Source: Terebella lapidaria
Lineage: Eukaryota; Annelida; Polychaeta; Terebellida; Terebellidae
DNA: 64,000 nucleotides
Reading direction: 5' to 3'
Assembly: GCA_949152475.1 (NCBI GenBank)
Contig: OX424559.1
Coordinates: 38,733,119 to 38,797,118, forward strand
In this document: positions 1 through 12,745 of the stretch, piece by piece
How positions within the stretch are numbered: position 1 is the stretch's first letter
How the letters are laid out: the number at the start of each line of letters is the position of its first letter
Program-made: the position numbers and the translations under genes
The notes under the pieces: model-generated
What the model was told of the DNA's origin: nothing
Database searches by the model: none
The model's input: the letters and a program-made list of their open reading frames with translations, nothing else

Positions 1-775
1 CAAGGTCAAAGTTCATCAATAATTCCCCATAGACATGTTTGTCTAGTGCGACGAGTCCGAAAATAACGTCCGTTTCGCTCTACGACGCACCGTTTCCGAG
101 ATATCGACGAAAACGAAAAATGCCGACTCGGCAAAAAAATTTCGGGTCAAGGTCAAAGTTCATCAATAATTCCCCATAGACATGTTTGTCTAGTGCGACG
201 AGTCCGAAAATAACGTGCGTTTCGCTCTACGACGCACCGTTTCCGAGATATCAACGAAAACGAAAAATGCCGACTCGGCAAAAAAATTTCGGGTCAAGGT
301 CAAAGTTCATCCATAATACCCCTTAGACATGTTTGTCTAGTGCGACGAGTCTGAAAATAACGTCCGTTTCGCTCTAGGACGCACCGTTTCCGAGATATCG
401 ACGAAAACGAAAAATGCCGACTCGGCAAAAAAATTTCGGGTCAAGGTCAAAGTTCATCCATAATACCCCTTAGACATATTTGTCTAGGGCGACGAGTCCG
501 AAAATAACGTCCGTTTCGCTCTACGACGCACCGTTTCCGAGATATGCAGGATGCCTCAAGGATGACTCAGCAAAAAATTATTTCGACCTCTAGGTCAAAG
601 GTCGTTTGAGGTATCGATCCCAAAATCAATAGGGTTCTTCCCTGGTGATATATAAACCTCCGTGCAAAATTCTGCAACTTTTGCCTGAATATTTTTTGAG
701 TTATCGTCCGGAAACCAAGTTCCTCGATTTCATCCTCACGGACCTCACAGACCTCGGAGCCGGATCAAAAAAAAA
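1..775 (+). repeat. Family C element, left part: 147-bp satellite plus 3' module
   Basis: Tandem monomers start at 1, 148, 295 and 442, an exact 147-bp period, each holding CGTTTCGCTCTACGACGCAC and GTCAAGGTCAAAGTTCA. From about 545 the array passes into a single-copy module (GATATGCAGGATGCCTC onward) that also follows the arrays at 51470 and 61720. The element breaks off at about 775, where family A is inserted, and resumes at 6572. The 5' end lies outside the window. Confidence 0.8.
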
Positions 776-2611
776 TTAGCCCAAGGGCTAAGAAAGGTTA
801 CCGGACAATATATATTTTAGATATTAGTATTTTGTCCCGTGACCTTTAAAAAACGTCATTGGTCAATTCAAGGACACGATAATATTCGGCATATGTCATT
901 TCTAGTATGTCCACAATTAATTCCTAAGCTGTCAAGTCAATAATAAGCGAGATATTAGCCATTATGTCCTGTGACCTTGAAAATGAGGTCAAAGGTCGAA
1001 TTCAAGGTCATAGCAATATTCAGCATATATCATTTCCTATATGTTCATAATTGATTCCTAAGCTGTAAAGTCCATAATGAGCAAGTCATTGTCCTGTGAC
1101 CTTGGAAATTAGGTCAAAGGTGAAGTTCAAGGTCATGACAATGTTCAGACTATATCATTTTCTATATGTCCCCAATTGATTGCTAAGCTGTAAAGTCGAT
1201 AAAAAGCGAGATATTACCCATTTCGTTCTCTGACCTTGAAAATGAGGTCAAAGGTCAAATCCAAGGTCATAGCAATATTCAGCATATATCATTTCCTATA
1301 TGTTCATAATTGATTCCTAAGCTGTAAAATTGATAATAAGCGAGATATTAGCTATTTTGTCCTGCGATCTTGAAAAGGAGGTCAAAGGTCAAATTCAAGG
1401 TCATGACAATAATCTGCATATATCATTTCCTATAAGTTCATAATTGATTCCTACACTGTAAAGTCAATAATAAGCAAGATATTAGCCATTTTGTGCTCTG
1501 ACCTTGAAACTGAGGTCAGAAGTCAAATTCAAGGTCACGAGAATATTCAGCATATATCATTATTTTCCTATATGTCCACAATTGATCCCTAAGCTGTAAA
1601 ATCGATAATAAGGGAGATATTAGCCATTCTGTGGTGTGACCTTGAAAATGAGGTCAAAGGTCAAATTCAAGGTCATCAGAATATTCGGCATATATCATTT
1701 CCTATATGTCCACAATTGGTTCCTAAGCTGTAAAGTCGTTAATAAGCGAGATATTAGACATTTTGTGCTCTGACCTTGAAACCGAGGTCAGAGGTCAAAT
1801 TCAAGACCCTGAGAATATTCAGCATATATCATTTCCTATATGTGCACAATTGATTCCTAGTCTCTAATCTCAATAATAAGTGAGATATTAGGCTTAATGT
1901 GTCCCATTGTAAAGCATAGGAGAATTTAACATGGGAAAGTCCCATTTGGGCCGAGTTTGGGCCCAAAATGGCCTACCTCGAGCGATTCAAGGGCAACGAA
2001 ATTTATACGTGTCACAGGGGTACATATGAGGAGTGTTATGCATTGATAAGAAAAATAGTTACTGAACGGATTCTGAGAAAACGACCGTCAAAGTCCAAAA
2101 TTGGCCATTTTTCGACGAAAATGGCCCTCTGACCTTGAAACCGAGGTCAGAGGTCAAATTCAAGGTCACCAGAATATTCAGGATATATCATTTCCTATAT
2201 GTCCACAATTAATTCCTAGTCTCTAATCTCAATATTAAGTGAGATATTAGGCTTAATTGTGTCCCATTATAAAGCATAGGAGAATTTAACATGGGAGAGT
2301 CCCATTTGGGCCGAGTTTGGGCCCAAAATGGCCCACTTCGAGCGATTCAAGGGCAACGAAATTTATACATGTCACAGGGGCACATAAGAGGAGTGTTATG
2401 CATCAATAAGAAAAAAAGTTACTGATAAGATTTTGAGAAAATGACTGTCAAAGTCCAAAATTGGCCATTTTTCGACGAAAACGGCCGCCATTTTGAAAAA
2501 ATTAGCCCAAGGGCTAAGACAGGTTACCGGACAAAATATGTTTTATATTCCTGTGACCTTGAAAATAAGGTCACTGGTCAAAATGCAAAGTCATGAGAAT
2601 ATCCAGCAAAC

Positions 2612-3057
2612 ATATTATGTAAGTATCAATCTATTACAACCAATAGTCAGATTTTGATGATGCCAAAAACAAACGTAAAATAGAACATTTTGGAATAGAA
2701 ACAAAGCCCTACCAAATAGTTTATCCAAAGACACACTGGTGTCATCAGGGGCAGACAGTGTGTTAAATGTAGTTGTTTCTACTGTACACCTGATGGAATT
2801 AGTATACAACTGCCCACAACCTATGAAAATAATTTAGAAATCTGAAACAAACCCCATGGAATAGATATATGACAAATACATAAGTACCTAATCACAAGCC
2901 AGAAGGCTACTGAGTTGATGGTATCCTCGGGGACAGATTCAACGTCCGCCAGCAGTGACACTGACTCAGTGATATGAAAGTAAGTATCAATTTATTACCA
3001 CCAATAGTCAGATTTTGATGATGCCAAAAACAAACGTAAAATAGAACATTTTGGAAT
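2612..3057. repeat. Direct repeat pair, about 75 bp, flanking non-satellite DNA
   Basis: The sequence around 2612-2695 (core CAATAGTCAGATTTTGATG) recurs at 2982-3057 with a few changes, with about 290 bp of non-satellite sequence between. The source is not recognised. It looks like a local duplication or a fragment of another repeat lodged in family A. Confidence 0.6.
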
Positions 3058-3242
3058 CCCGATATGTCCATTGTTTGCTAAGCTGTAAATTCAATAACAA
3101 GTAAAACAAAATAGCAATTTTGTTCCATGACCTTGAAAATAAGGTCGAAGGTCGAATGAATGGTCATCAAAATATTTGGCATGTACACATCATTCCCCAT
3201 AGGTGCACAACTGATTCCTAAGCTGTAAAGTCAATAATAAAT

Positions 3243-3720
3243 AGGGCCTGCACGATTAATGGGTTAACCGCCGACGGCTAGCATTTTTTTAATAACCGCG
3301 AATAACCGTCTGTTAAATCTCCAAACGATTAACCGGTTAACCGTCAAACACCGGTTAACTGTCTTTTATAACCTTGATCAGTGATCACCAAACCGTCTGC
3401 TCATGCTCCTGAGGCATGCTTTTGAGGGCATTTAAACTCGTTAACTTTGTCGCCATGGGGCCATAAAGCAATCTGTGGTTTGTTGCGGTCGCGTGGATGC
3501 GTGCCACCTGTTAAAGGGATTGTGTGTGCATCTTTCACAAATACACAGGCTCGCGGCCTTCTCTCATATTAATACCGAAATTAACGAAGTTAAATAGGGG
3601 AAATACAAGTTTTCTTAAATGAAACATAAAGACACCTACACACACATAGACATATAGCAATCAAAACCATTCGGGGGACGTATTAAGAAGTGAACCCCAA
3701 ACACTTCGCCTCAGGCTTAA
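3243..3720 (+). mobile_element. Possible hAT-type terminal fragment
   Basis: The 134-bp satellite stops after AATAATAAA and is followed by TAGGGCCTGCACGATTAA, which resembles hAT terminal inverted repeats, then a run of TTAACCG/CGGTTAA words. No matching inverted end or 8-bp target duplication was found on the right, so this would be a one-ended fragment. Sequence from about 3600 to 3780 is not recognised. Confidence 0.35.
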
Positions 3721-6367
3721 CTTCGAATGGTAAGGATTGTATATGTGAAAGAATGTGCAATGTCAGGTATAACGCAATCAGAACTGGAAAGAGAACATAT
3801 ATTCAGTAATATGCAAAATATGTACAGTTAATACATCAATAAGAAAAAAAGTTACTGAACAGATTTTGAGAAAACGACCGTCAAAATCCAAAATTGGCCA
3901 TTTTTCGACGAAAACGGCCGCTCTGACCTTGAAACCGAGGTCAGAGGTCAAATTCAAGGTCACGAGAATATTCAGCATAAATCATTTCCTATATGTTCAC
4001 AATTGATTCCTAAGCTGTAAAGTCGATAATAAGCGAGATATTAGCCATTTTTGTCATGTGACCTTGAAAATAAGGTCAAAGGTCAAATTCAAGGTCACGA
4101 GAATATTCAGCATATATCATTTCCGATATGTTCACAATTGATTCCTAAGCTGTAAAGTCGATAATAAGCGAGATATTAGCCATTTTGTGCTCTGACCTTG
4201 AACCCGAGGTCAAAGGTCAAATTCAAGGTCACGACAATGTTCGGCATATATCATTTCCTATATGTCCACAATTGAATACTAGTCTCTAATCTCAATATTA
4301 AGTGAGATATTATGGCTTAATGTGTCCCATTATAAAGCATAGGAGAATTTAACATGGGAAAGTCCCATTTGGGCCGAGTTTGGGCCCAAAATGGCCCACT
4401 TCGAGCGATTCAAGGGCAACGAAATTTATACATTTCACAGGGATACATATGAGGAGTGTTATGCATCAATACAAAAAAAAGTTACTGAACAGATTTTGAG
4501 AAAACAACCGTCAAAGTCCAAAATTGGCCATTTTTCGACGAAAACGGCCGCTCTGACCTTGAAACCGAGGTCAGAGGTCAAATTCAAGGTCACGACAATA
4601 ATCAGCATATATCATTTCCTATATGTCCACAATTGATTCCTAGTCTCTAATCTCAATATTAAGTGAGATATAAGACATAATGTGTCCCATTATAAAGCAT
4701 AGGAGAATTTAACATGGGAAAGTCCCATTTGGGCCGAGTTTGGCCCAAAATGGCCCACTTCGAGCGATTCAAGCGCAACGAAACTTATACACATCACAGG
4801 AGTATATATGAGGAGTGTTATGTATCAAAAAGAAAAAAAGTTACTGAACAGTTTTTGAAAAATGGCCGCGAAAGTCCAAAATCAGGCATTTTTCGACGAA
4901 AACGGCCGCCATTTTGAAAAAAATGCGAAAATCAAAAAACTAAAAAATACCTCCCGCTCGAAATATTTTTAGGCATTTTTGTGCAAAATTTCAGAAAAAT
5001 TCGTCAGTAAACAAAAAATTAGGCCAAGGGCCAAAGATAGGTTACCGGACAATGTTTAATATTTTAGATGTTAGCCAGGTCACTGGTTGAATTCAAGGTC
5101 GAAAGAATATTCAGCATATATAACATTAAGCATATATCATGTCCACAGTTGATTGCTAAGCTGTAAATTCAATAATCAGAGAGATATTAGCAATTTTGTG
5201 CTGTGGCCTTGAAAATGAAGGGGCAAAAGTCAAATTCAAGGTCATCAAAATATTCATTGTATACCATTTTCTATATGATGCCCACAATTGATTCCCAAGC
5301 CATACAGTCAATAGAGGAGCAAGATATGAGCCAGTTTGTCCTTGGACCTTGGAAATGAGGTCAGAGGTCAAATTCAAGGTCACGAGAATATTCAGCATAT
5401 ATCATTTCCTATATGTCCACAATTGATTCCTAAGCTGTAAAATCGAAGATATTAGCCATTTTGTCCTGTGACCTTGAAAATGAGGTCAAAGGTCAAATTC
5501 AAGGTCATGACAATAGTCTGCATATATCATTTCCTATATGTTCATAATTGATTGCTAAGCTATAAAGTCGATAACAAGCGAGATATTAGCCATTTTGTCC
5601 TGTGACCTTGAAAATGAGGTCGAAGGTCAAATTCAAGGTGATCAGAATATTCAGCATATATCATTTCCTATATGTCCACAATTGATTCCTAAGCTGTAGA
5701 GTGGATAATAAGCGAGATATAAGCCATTTTGTTCTCTGACCTTGAAACTGAGGTCAGAGGTCAAATTCAAGGTCATGAGAATGTTCAGCATATATCATTT
5801 CCTATATGTCCACAATTGATTCCTAAGCTGTGGAGTCCATAATAAGCGAGATATAAGCCATTTTGTGCTCTGACCTTGAAACTGAGGTCAGAGGTCAAAT
5901 TCAAGGTCACGAGAATATTCAGCATATATCATTTCCTATGTGTCCACAATTGATTCCTAGTCTCTAATCTCAATATTAAGTGAGATATTAGGCATAATGT
6001 GTCCCATTATAAAGCATAGGAGAATTTAACATGGGAAAGTCCCATCTGGGCCGAGTTTGGGCCAAAATGGCCCACTTCGAGCGATTCAAGTGCAACGAAA
6101 TTTATAGACATCATAGGAGTACATATGATGAGTGTTATGTATCAAAAAGAAAAAAAGTTACTGAACAGATTTTGAGAAAATGGCCGCCAAAGTCCAAAAT
6201 CAGGCATTTTTCGTCGAAAACGGCCGCCATTTTGAAAAAAATGCGAAAATCAAAAAACTAAAAAATACCTCCTTCTTGAATTATTTTTAAGTATTTTTGT
6301 GCAAAATTTCAGAAAAATTAGCCCGTAAACAAAAAAGATAAAAATGTGGACGACGACGACGACGACG

Positions 6368-6402
<35 letters not shown>

Positions 6403-6571
6403 ACGACGGACGACGGACGCAACGCCATGCCAATAGGTTATCGGACCATAGGTCCGGTAACCTAAAAAATAAAAATGTTAACAGACGGACGACGGACGGA
6501 CGGACGGACGGACGGACGACGGACGCAACGCCATGGCAATAGGTTATCGGACCATAGGTCCGGTAACCTAA

Positions 6572-7073
6572 AAAGTACACCCTAGAGATGTTTGTCTAGG
6601 GCGACGAGTCCGAAAATAACGTCCGTTTCGCTCTACGATGCACGGTTTCTGAGATATGCAGGAAGCCTCAAGGATGAATCAGCAAAAAATTATTTTGACC
6701 TCTAGGTCAAAGGTCGTTTGACGGATCGATCCCAAAATCAATAGGGTTCTTCCCTGGTGGCATATGAACCTCCATGCAGAGTTCTGCAACTATTGCATAA
6801 ATATTTTTCCAGTTATCGTCCGGAAACCAAGTCTCAAAATTAGCCTTGATTTCATCCTCACGGACCTCACGGACCTCGGATCCGGCTCAAAAAGAATAGG
6901 GTTCCTCCACATATCATTTCTGACTTGTGGTGAAAATTTGACAAGGATCCGTCAAGGCAATCTAAAGTTATCGTCCGGAAACCAAAAGTGGCGGAAGAAG
7001 AAAAAAAAGAAAAAAAAAAAAAAAAAAAAAAATTCTGCTAAAACCATAAAGGCATTTCTGCCGAAATGCCTTA
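6572..7073 (+). mobile_element. Family C element, right part with 3' terminal hairpin
   Basis: Continues the copy interrupted at 775: GTACACCCTAGAGATGTTTG here corresponds to TACACCCTAGAGATGTTTG in the uninterrupted copy at 61969. It ends in an A-rich tract and a hairpin (GGCATTTC / GAAATGCC) finishing CTTAA at 7073. A family A 5' end follows at once (7075). Confidence 0.7.
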
Positions 7074-7074
7074 A

Positions 7075-8098
7075 TTAGCCCAAGGGCTAAGAAAGGTTAC
7101 CGGACAATATATATTTTAGATATTAGTATTTTGTCCCGTGACCTTGAAAAAAAGGTCATTGGTCAATTCAAGAACATGATAATATTCGGCATATGTCATT
7201 TATAGTATGTCCACAATTGATTCCTAAGCTGTAGAGTCAATAATAAGCGAGATATTAGCCATTATGTATTGTGACCTTGAAAATGAGGTCAAAGGTCGAA
7301 TTCAAGGTCATAGCAATATTCAGCATATATCATTTCCTATATGTTCATAATTGATTCCTAAGCCGCAAAGTCGATAATAAGCTAGCTATTAGCCATTTTG
7401 TCCTGTGACCTTGAAAATTAGGTCAAAGGTGAAGTTCAAGGTCATGACAATGTTCAGAATATATCATTTTCTATATCTCCACCATTGATTGCTAAGCTGT
7501 AAAGTCAATAATAAGCGAGATATTAGCCATTATGTCCTGTGACCTTGAAAATGAGGTCAAAGGTCGAATTCAAAATCATAGCAATATTCAGCATATATCA
7601 TTTCCTATATGTTCATAATTGATTCCTAAGCTGTAAAGTCGATAAGAAGCGAGATATTAGCCATTTTGCCGTGACCTTGAAAATGAGGTCAAAGGTCAAG
7701 TTCAAGGTCATGACAATAATCTGCATATATCATTTCCTATATGTTCATAATTGATTCCTAAGCTGTAAAGTCGATAATAAGTGAGATATTAGCCATTTTG
7801 TCCTGTGACCTTGAAAATGAGGTCAAAGGTCAAATTCAAGGTCATGACAATAATCTGCTTATATCATTTCCTATACGTCCACAATTGATTCCTAAGCTGT
7901 AAAGTCGATAATAAGCGAGATATTAGCCATATTGTTCTCTGACCTTGAAACCGAGGTCAGAGGTCAAATTCAAGGTCACGAGAATATTCAGCATATGCCA
8001 TTTCCTATATGTCCACAATTGATTCCTAGTCTCTAACCTCGATATTAAATGAGATATAAGGCTTAATGTGTCCCATTATAAAGCATAGGAGAATTTAA
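7075..8098 (+). repeat. Family A 5' end and 134-bp satellite array
   Basis: Begins with the family A palindrome and GGTTACCGGAC, then about seven 134-bp monomers. Typical monomer content in order: TGACCTTGA, AGGTCAAAGGTCA, TCAAGGTCA, CATATATCATTTCCTATATG, ATTGATTCCTAAGCTGTAAA, AAGCGAGATATTAGCC. No gene seen. Confidence 0.8.
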
Positions 8099-10726
8099 CA
8101 TGGGAAAGTCCCATTTGGGCCGCGTTTGGGCCAAAATGGCCCACTTCGAGCGATTAAAGCGCAACGAAATTTATAGACATCATAGGAGTACATATGAGGA
8201 GTGTTATGTATCAAAAAGAAAAAAAGTTACTGAACACATTTTGAGAAAATGGCCGCCAAAGTCCAAAATTTGCCGATTTTCGACGAAAACGGCCGCCATT
8301 TTGAAAGAAATGCGAAAATCAAAAAATTAGCCCAAGGGCTAAGAAAGGTTACCGGACAATATACATTTTAGATATTAGTCTTTTGTCCAGTGACCTTGAA
8401 AATAATTTTTCAACAAATATATCACTTCTAGTATGTCCACAATAGCTGTAAAGTCGATAATAAGTGAGATATTAGCCATTCTGTGATCGGTGATGTGACC
8501 TAGAAAATGAGGTCAAAGTTCAAGTTCATGAAAAGATTCAGTATATATCATTCCTCTATATTCGCAATTGATTCCTAAGCTGTAAAGATGATAATAAGCG
8601 ACCTATTAGCCATTTTGTTCTCTGACCTTGAAAATTGGATCAAAGGTCAAATTCTATATCACCAAAATATTCAGCATACATCATTTCCTATATGTTCACT
8701 ATGGACCCCTACGTTGTGAATTTGATAATAAGAGAGATATAAACCATTTTGTATTCTGACCTTGAAAATAAAATGACTGGCCTTGAAATTTAGGTCAAAG
8801 GTCAAATTCAAGGTCATGAGAATATTCAGAATATATCATTTCCTATATGTTCACAATTAATTCCTAAGCTGTAAAGTTGATAATAAGCAAGATATTAGCC
8901 ATTTTGTCCTGTTGACCTTGAAAATGAGGTCAAAAGTCAAATTCAAGGTCACTAGAATATTCAGCATATATAATTTCCTATATGTTCACAATTGATTCAT
9001 AAGGCGTAAAGTCACTAATAAGCAAGATATTGGCCATTTTGTCCTGTGACCTTGAAAATGAGGTCAAAGGTCAAATTCAAGGTCACAAAAATATTCAGCA
9101 TATATCATTTCCTATATGTTCACAATTGTTTCCTAAGCTGTAAAGTCGATAATAAGCGAGATATTAGCAATTTTGTCCTGTGACCTTGGAAATGAGGTCA
9201 AGGTCAAATTCGAGGTCACGAGAAAATTCAGCATATATCATTTCCTATATGTTCAATGTATTCCTAAGCTGTAAAGTCGATAATAAGCGAGATATTAGCC
9301 ATTTTGTCATGTGACCTTGAAAATGAGGTCAAAGGTCAAATTCAAGATCATGAGAATATTCAGCATATATCATTTCCTATATGTTCACAATTGAATCCTA
9401 AGCTGTAAAGTCGATAATAAGCGAGATATTAGCCATTTTGTCCTGTGACCTTGAAAATGAGGTCAAAGGTCAAATTCAAGGTCACGACAATATTCAGCAT
9501 ATATCATTTCCTATATGTCCACAATTGATTCCTAGTCTCTAATCTCAATATTAAGTGAGATATTAGGCTAAACGTGTCCCATTTTAAAGCATAGGAAAAT
9601 TTAACATGGGAAAGTCCCATTTGGGCCGAGTTTGGGCCCAAAATGGCCCACTTCGAGCCATTCAAGGGCAACGAAATTTATACATGTCACAGAGGTACAT
9701 ATGAGGAGTGTTATGCATGAATAAGAAAAAAAGTTACTGAACAGATTTTGAGAAAACGACAGCCAAAGTCCAAAATTGGCCATTTTTCGACGAAAACGGC
9801 AGCCATTTTGAAATAATTGCGAAAATCAAAAATTAGGCCAAGGGCCGAAAATAGGTTACTGGACAATGTTTAATATTTTAGATGTTAGCCAGGTGACTGG
9901 TTGAATTCAAGGTCAAGAGAATATTCAGCATATATAACATTAAGCATATATCATGTCCACAGTTGATTGCTAAGCTGTAAATTCAATAATCAGCGAGATA
10001 TTAGCAATTTTGTGCTGTGGCCTTGAAAATGAAGGGGCAAAGGTCAAATTCAAGGTCATCAAAATATTCAGTGTACATGTGTATATCATTTTCTATATCA
10101 TGTCCACAATTGATTCCCAAGCCATACAGTCAATAGAGGAGCAAGATATGAGCCAGTTTGTCCTTGGACCTTGAAAATGAGGTCAGAGGTCAAATTCAAG
10201 GTCATGAGAATATTCAGCATATATCATTTCCTATATGTCCACAATTGATTCCTAAGCTGTAAAATCGATAATAAGTGAGATATTAGCCTGTTTGACCTGT
10301 GACCTTGAAAATGAGGTCAAAGGTCAAATTCAAGGTCATGACAATAATCTGCATATATCATTTCCTATATGTTCATAATTGATTCCTAAGCTGTAAAGTC
10401 GATAATAAGTGAGATATTAGCCATTTTGTCCTGTGACCTTGAAAATGAGGTCAAAGGTCAAATTCAAGGTCATGACAATAATCTGCATATATCATTTCCT
10501 ATACGTCCACAATTGATTCCTAAGCTGTAAAGTCGATAATAAGCGAGATATTAGCCATATTGTTCTCTGACCTTGAAACCGAGGTCAGAGGTCAAATTCA
10601 AGGTCACGAGAATATTCAGCATATGCCATTTCCTATATGTCCACAATTGATTCCTAGTCTCTAACCTCGATATTAAATGAGATATAAGGCTTAATGTGTC
10701 CCATTATAAAGCATAGGAGAATTTAA
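8099..10726 (+). repeat. 2,628-bp tandem unit, copy 1
   Basis: Starts at CATGGGAAAGTCCC and runs through family A modules and satellite to ...GAATTTAA. The same boundary word recurs at 12746 and 15374. Copies 1 and 2 are both 2,628 bp and differ at only a few bases, for example near 9574. The small repeated ORFs inside are by-products of the repeat. Confidence 0.9.
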
Positions 10727-12741
10727 CCCTATGCCGCCGCGAGTTGCGTTTTGTTGCTACCACTGGCTATCGCGAGTTGCATTTTGTTGCTACCTCCAGC
10801 CATCGCGAGTTGCCGTACGTATGACTTTTGACATTAGGATGCGAGATGTGTCATAAAGGAAGTTTTACTCGCGCAAATTACACAAAACTTCACAGTTTGG
10901 TGGATGAATATATAATAAAAGTATGTGTACTTGGATCATCATGAATTTATCAAAATAAAATTAATGACAGCCCGCAATTAGTTGACAGATTGCTGCACAT
11001 TCCCGCCAAATTTGCCTAGTAAAATGTCACATGTCAGTGCTCTGACACTCGCAAAAACAGAAGTTCGTTTGAATGGTTCTAAAGAACAAACTGACCTGTA
11101 ACTTTATATATTGGTCGCCAGATATGTATTCAGATGTTTGTTTGTCACATTTTTGTGATTCAAACGAAAAAACAACATTTATTTGACCAAGTTTGTCACA
11201 GCAAAGCAGCAGAGCTCTTGTGTCAAAGCTGCCATGATTGATCACATGATCCGATGATGTCATAACACGGGCCCCGGAATCAGGATACATATGGAAAGTA
11301 TGGTGTCCGAAAGGGGTCGTTTAAAATATTCATAACATACAGCAAAGAAAATTATCTCATCAATTAATCAATTACATCTGACAATCCAACTGGAACTGTA
11401 TAAATATTCAGCACATTGGGGAAAGAAAATTCAGTCAAGTTGAAAGTTGTCATACTAGTATATAACCAGATTATCTCCAATGACACATCACAGACTCCGT
11501 AGATTACTGTGACAAGTTGGACAGGTCCATATATGGAATGTTGAGAGGGGGTTATGGGTACTTTTTTTCTCATTTGCTAAGTTTGAAGCAGAATGGAAGT
11601 GTAGGTGGAGGCATTATACAAGTGTGAATCAGAAGCGTTCATGATAGTTTGCTGCTTCATTCCAAGAAAAATAGGGTTGGGCATGGAACATCACTTGGTA
11701 GCTATCACCAGTATCTTGGACACCCCTGTTGGTAATAATGAGTTATCACAAGCCCCTGCAATGCTGGATATTTGGGGGGGGGGGGGGGGGGGAGGTAGGA
11801 ATCCCAACACTAGAGTTGTGATCTATCAGATGAACAGGTGAGAAGCACACAGTAGCAGAAGAGCACTGTAGCTGCACAATGGGCTAAACCTGAGGTCATA
11901 AACAAATCCAAAAGTCATTGAATAATCAATTTTAGATATAATTTGAGTACCTGTATTTATTAATCATTCTGCTTTTGATGCACTGATTTACTCTCAACAT
12001 CTCAAAATCAGTCTAGCTGGAGGTACAACATTTACTTTCAAGGGTCGAATGATTTCACAAAGAAGTATATAATGGCTTCATAGGCCCCCTATTACAATGA
12101 AATAGATCACCATGGTAACCAGATGAGGCAAGCATCATCTATAGGCCTACATCATATATTTATATATATATTAAATGCAATTTGTCTATTAATTGACAGT
12201 CATGGAAACAATTGTTTACACATTGTATGGCACAATGTACGGTCCTCTCGCCTATCGGTTACCGACTTATCACTTGGGTCCGATTTACTGATAGACCTAC
12301 ATGTCTGCACTTAATTTGTAACAAAAACTAATAACCATGTATATTGTTAGTACATGTATCATATGAAAGATTTAGTTCTAATACAATGTGTTTATATGCA
12401 TTAAATTTTATTGTAAGTGATTTGCCCCGAAGATTCCAGGAACTCATGATGTAGAATTATGATGAAAAACTGTTGTATAGCACCTTCTGGGGTGATGGTT
12501 GCCATGGCAACCAGTTTGTTACCAGGGCATATTAAAAGATATCAACTGTCTTGGACACTTATAAACATATGTATGTGTTATATTTATTCAAATATGAGAT
12601 ATGGTGGGTGTACTTCATGATGAACCTGATGAGTAAGGGTTGACCAGTGTTTTTGAAAATTAATTCAGATGCCTGTGAGTCGCTTCATAAAATATCCAGT
12701 CCCTGACGGGTCACCTCGAAAAAAATTCCGGTGTCAAAGGG
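10727..12741. mobile_element. piggyBac-like TTAA transposon, non-autonomous, about 2.0 kb
   Basis: The insert lies between two TTAA words (10723-10726 and 12742-12745) and has ends CCCTATGCC and, read inward from the right, CCCTTTGACACC. The unoccupied junction GAATTTAACATGGGAAAG is seen at 15367-15384, so the boundaries are exact. TTAA duplication with CCC-starting ends is typical of piggyBac. No transposase was recognised; the short ORFs inside (such as 11605-11841) resemble nothing. Near the left end a roughly 33-bp motif (CGCGAGTTGC...TTGTTGCTACC) is repeated about 2.5 times, a possible subterminal binding array. A G-run lies near 11775. Confidence 0.75.
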
Positions 12742-12745
12742 TTAA

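Larger units (their letters stand above)
776..6571 (+). mobile_element. Family A composite inserted in family C
   Basis: Starts with a palindrome (TTAGCCC-AAG-GGCTAA) followed by GGTTACCGGAC, and ends with a hairpin (GGTTATCGGACC / GGTCCGGTAACC) and CTAA. The interior is mostly a 134-bp satellite, then a module with ATGGGAAAGTCCCATTTGGG, then a (GAC)n/(GGAC)n tract. A restart of the 5' end at 2502 and a variant start near 5017 show that several copies are joined. It interrupts a family C element whose uninterrupted sequence can be read at about 61950-61975. A Helitron/Helentron-like origin is an inference from the end structure; no Rep/helicase gene is present. Confidence 0.6.

Noticed and set aside
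2881-2990. Possible host exon on the minus strand (frame with SVSLLADVESVPEDTINSV)
   Set aside because: The short peptide looks exon-like but no ZPR1 or other family match was recognised and it lies between two copies of a direct repeat; support is too thin.
6356-6530. Coding potential of the (GAC)n/(GGAC)n tracts (Arg/Val/Ser-rich frames)
   Set aside because: Simple-sequence tracts open all frames; they are part of the family A 3' tail in every copy.
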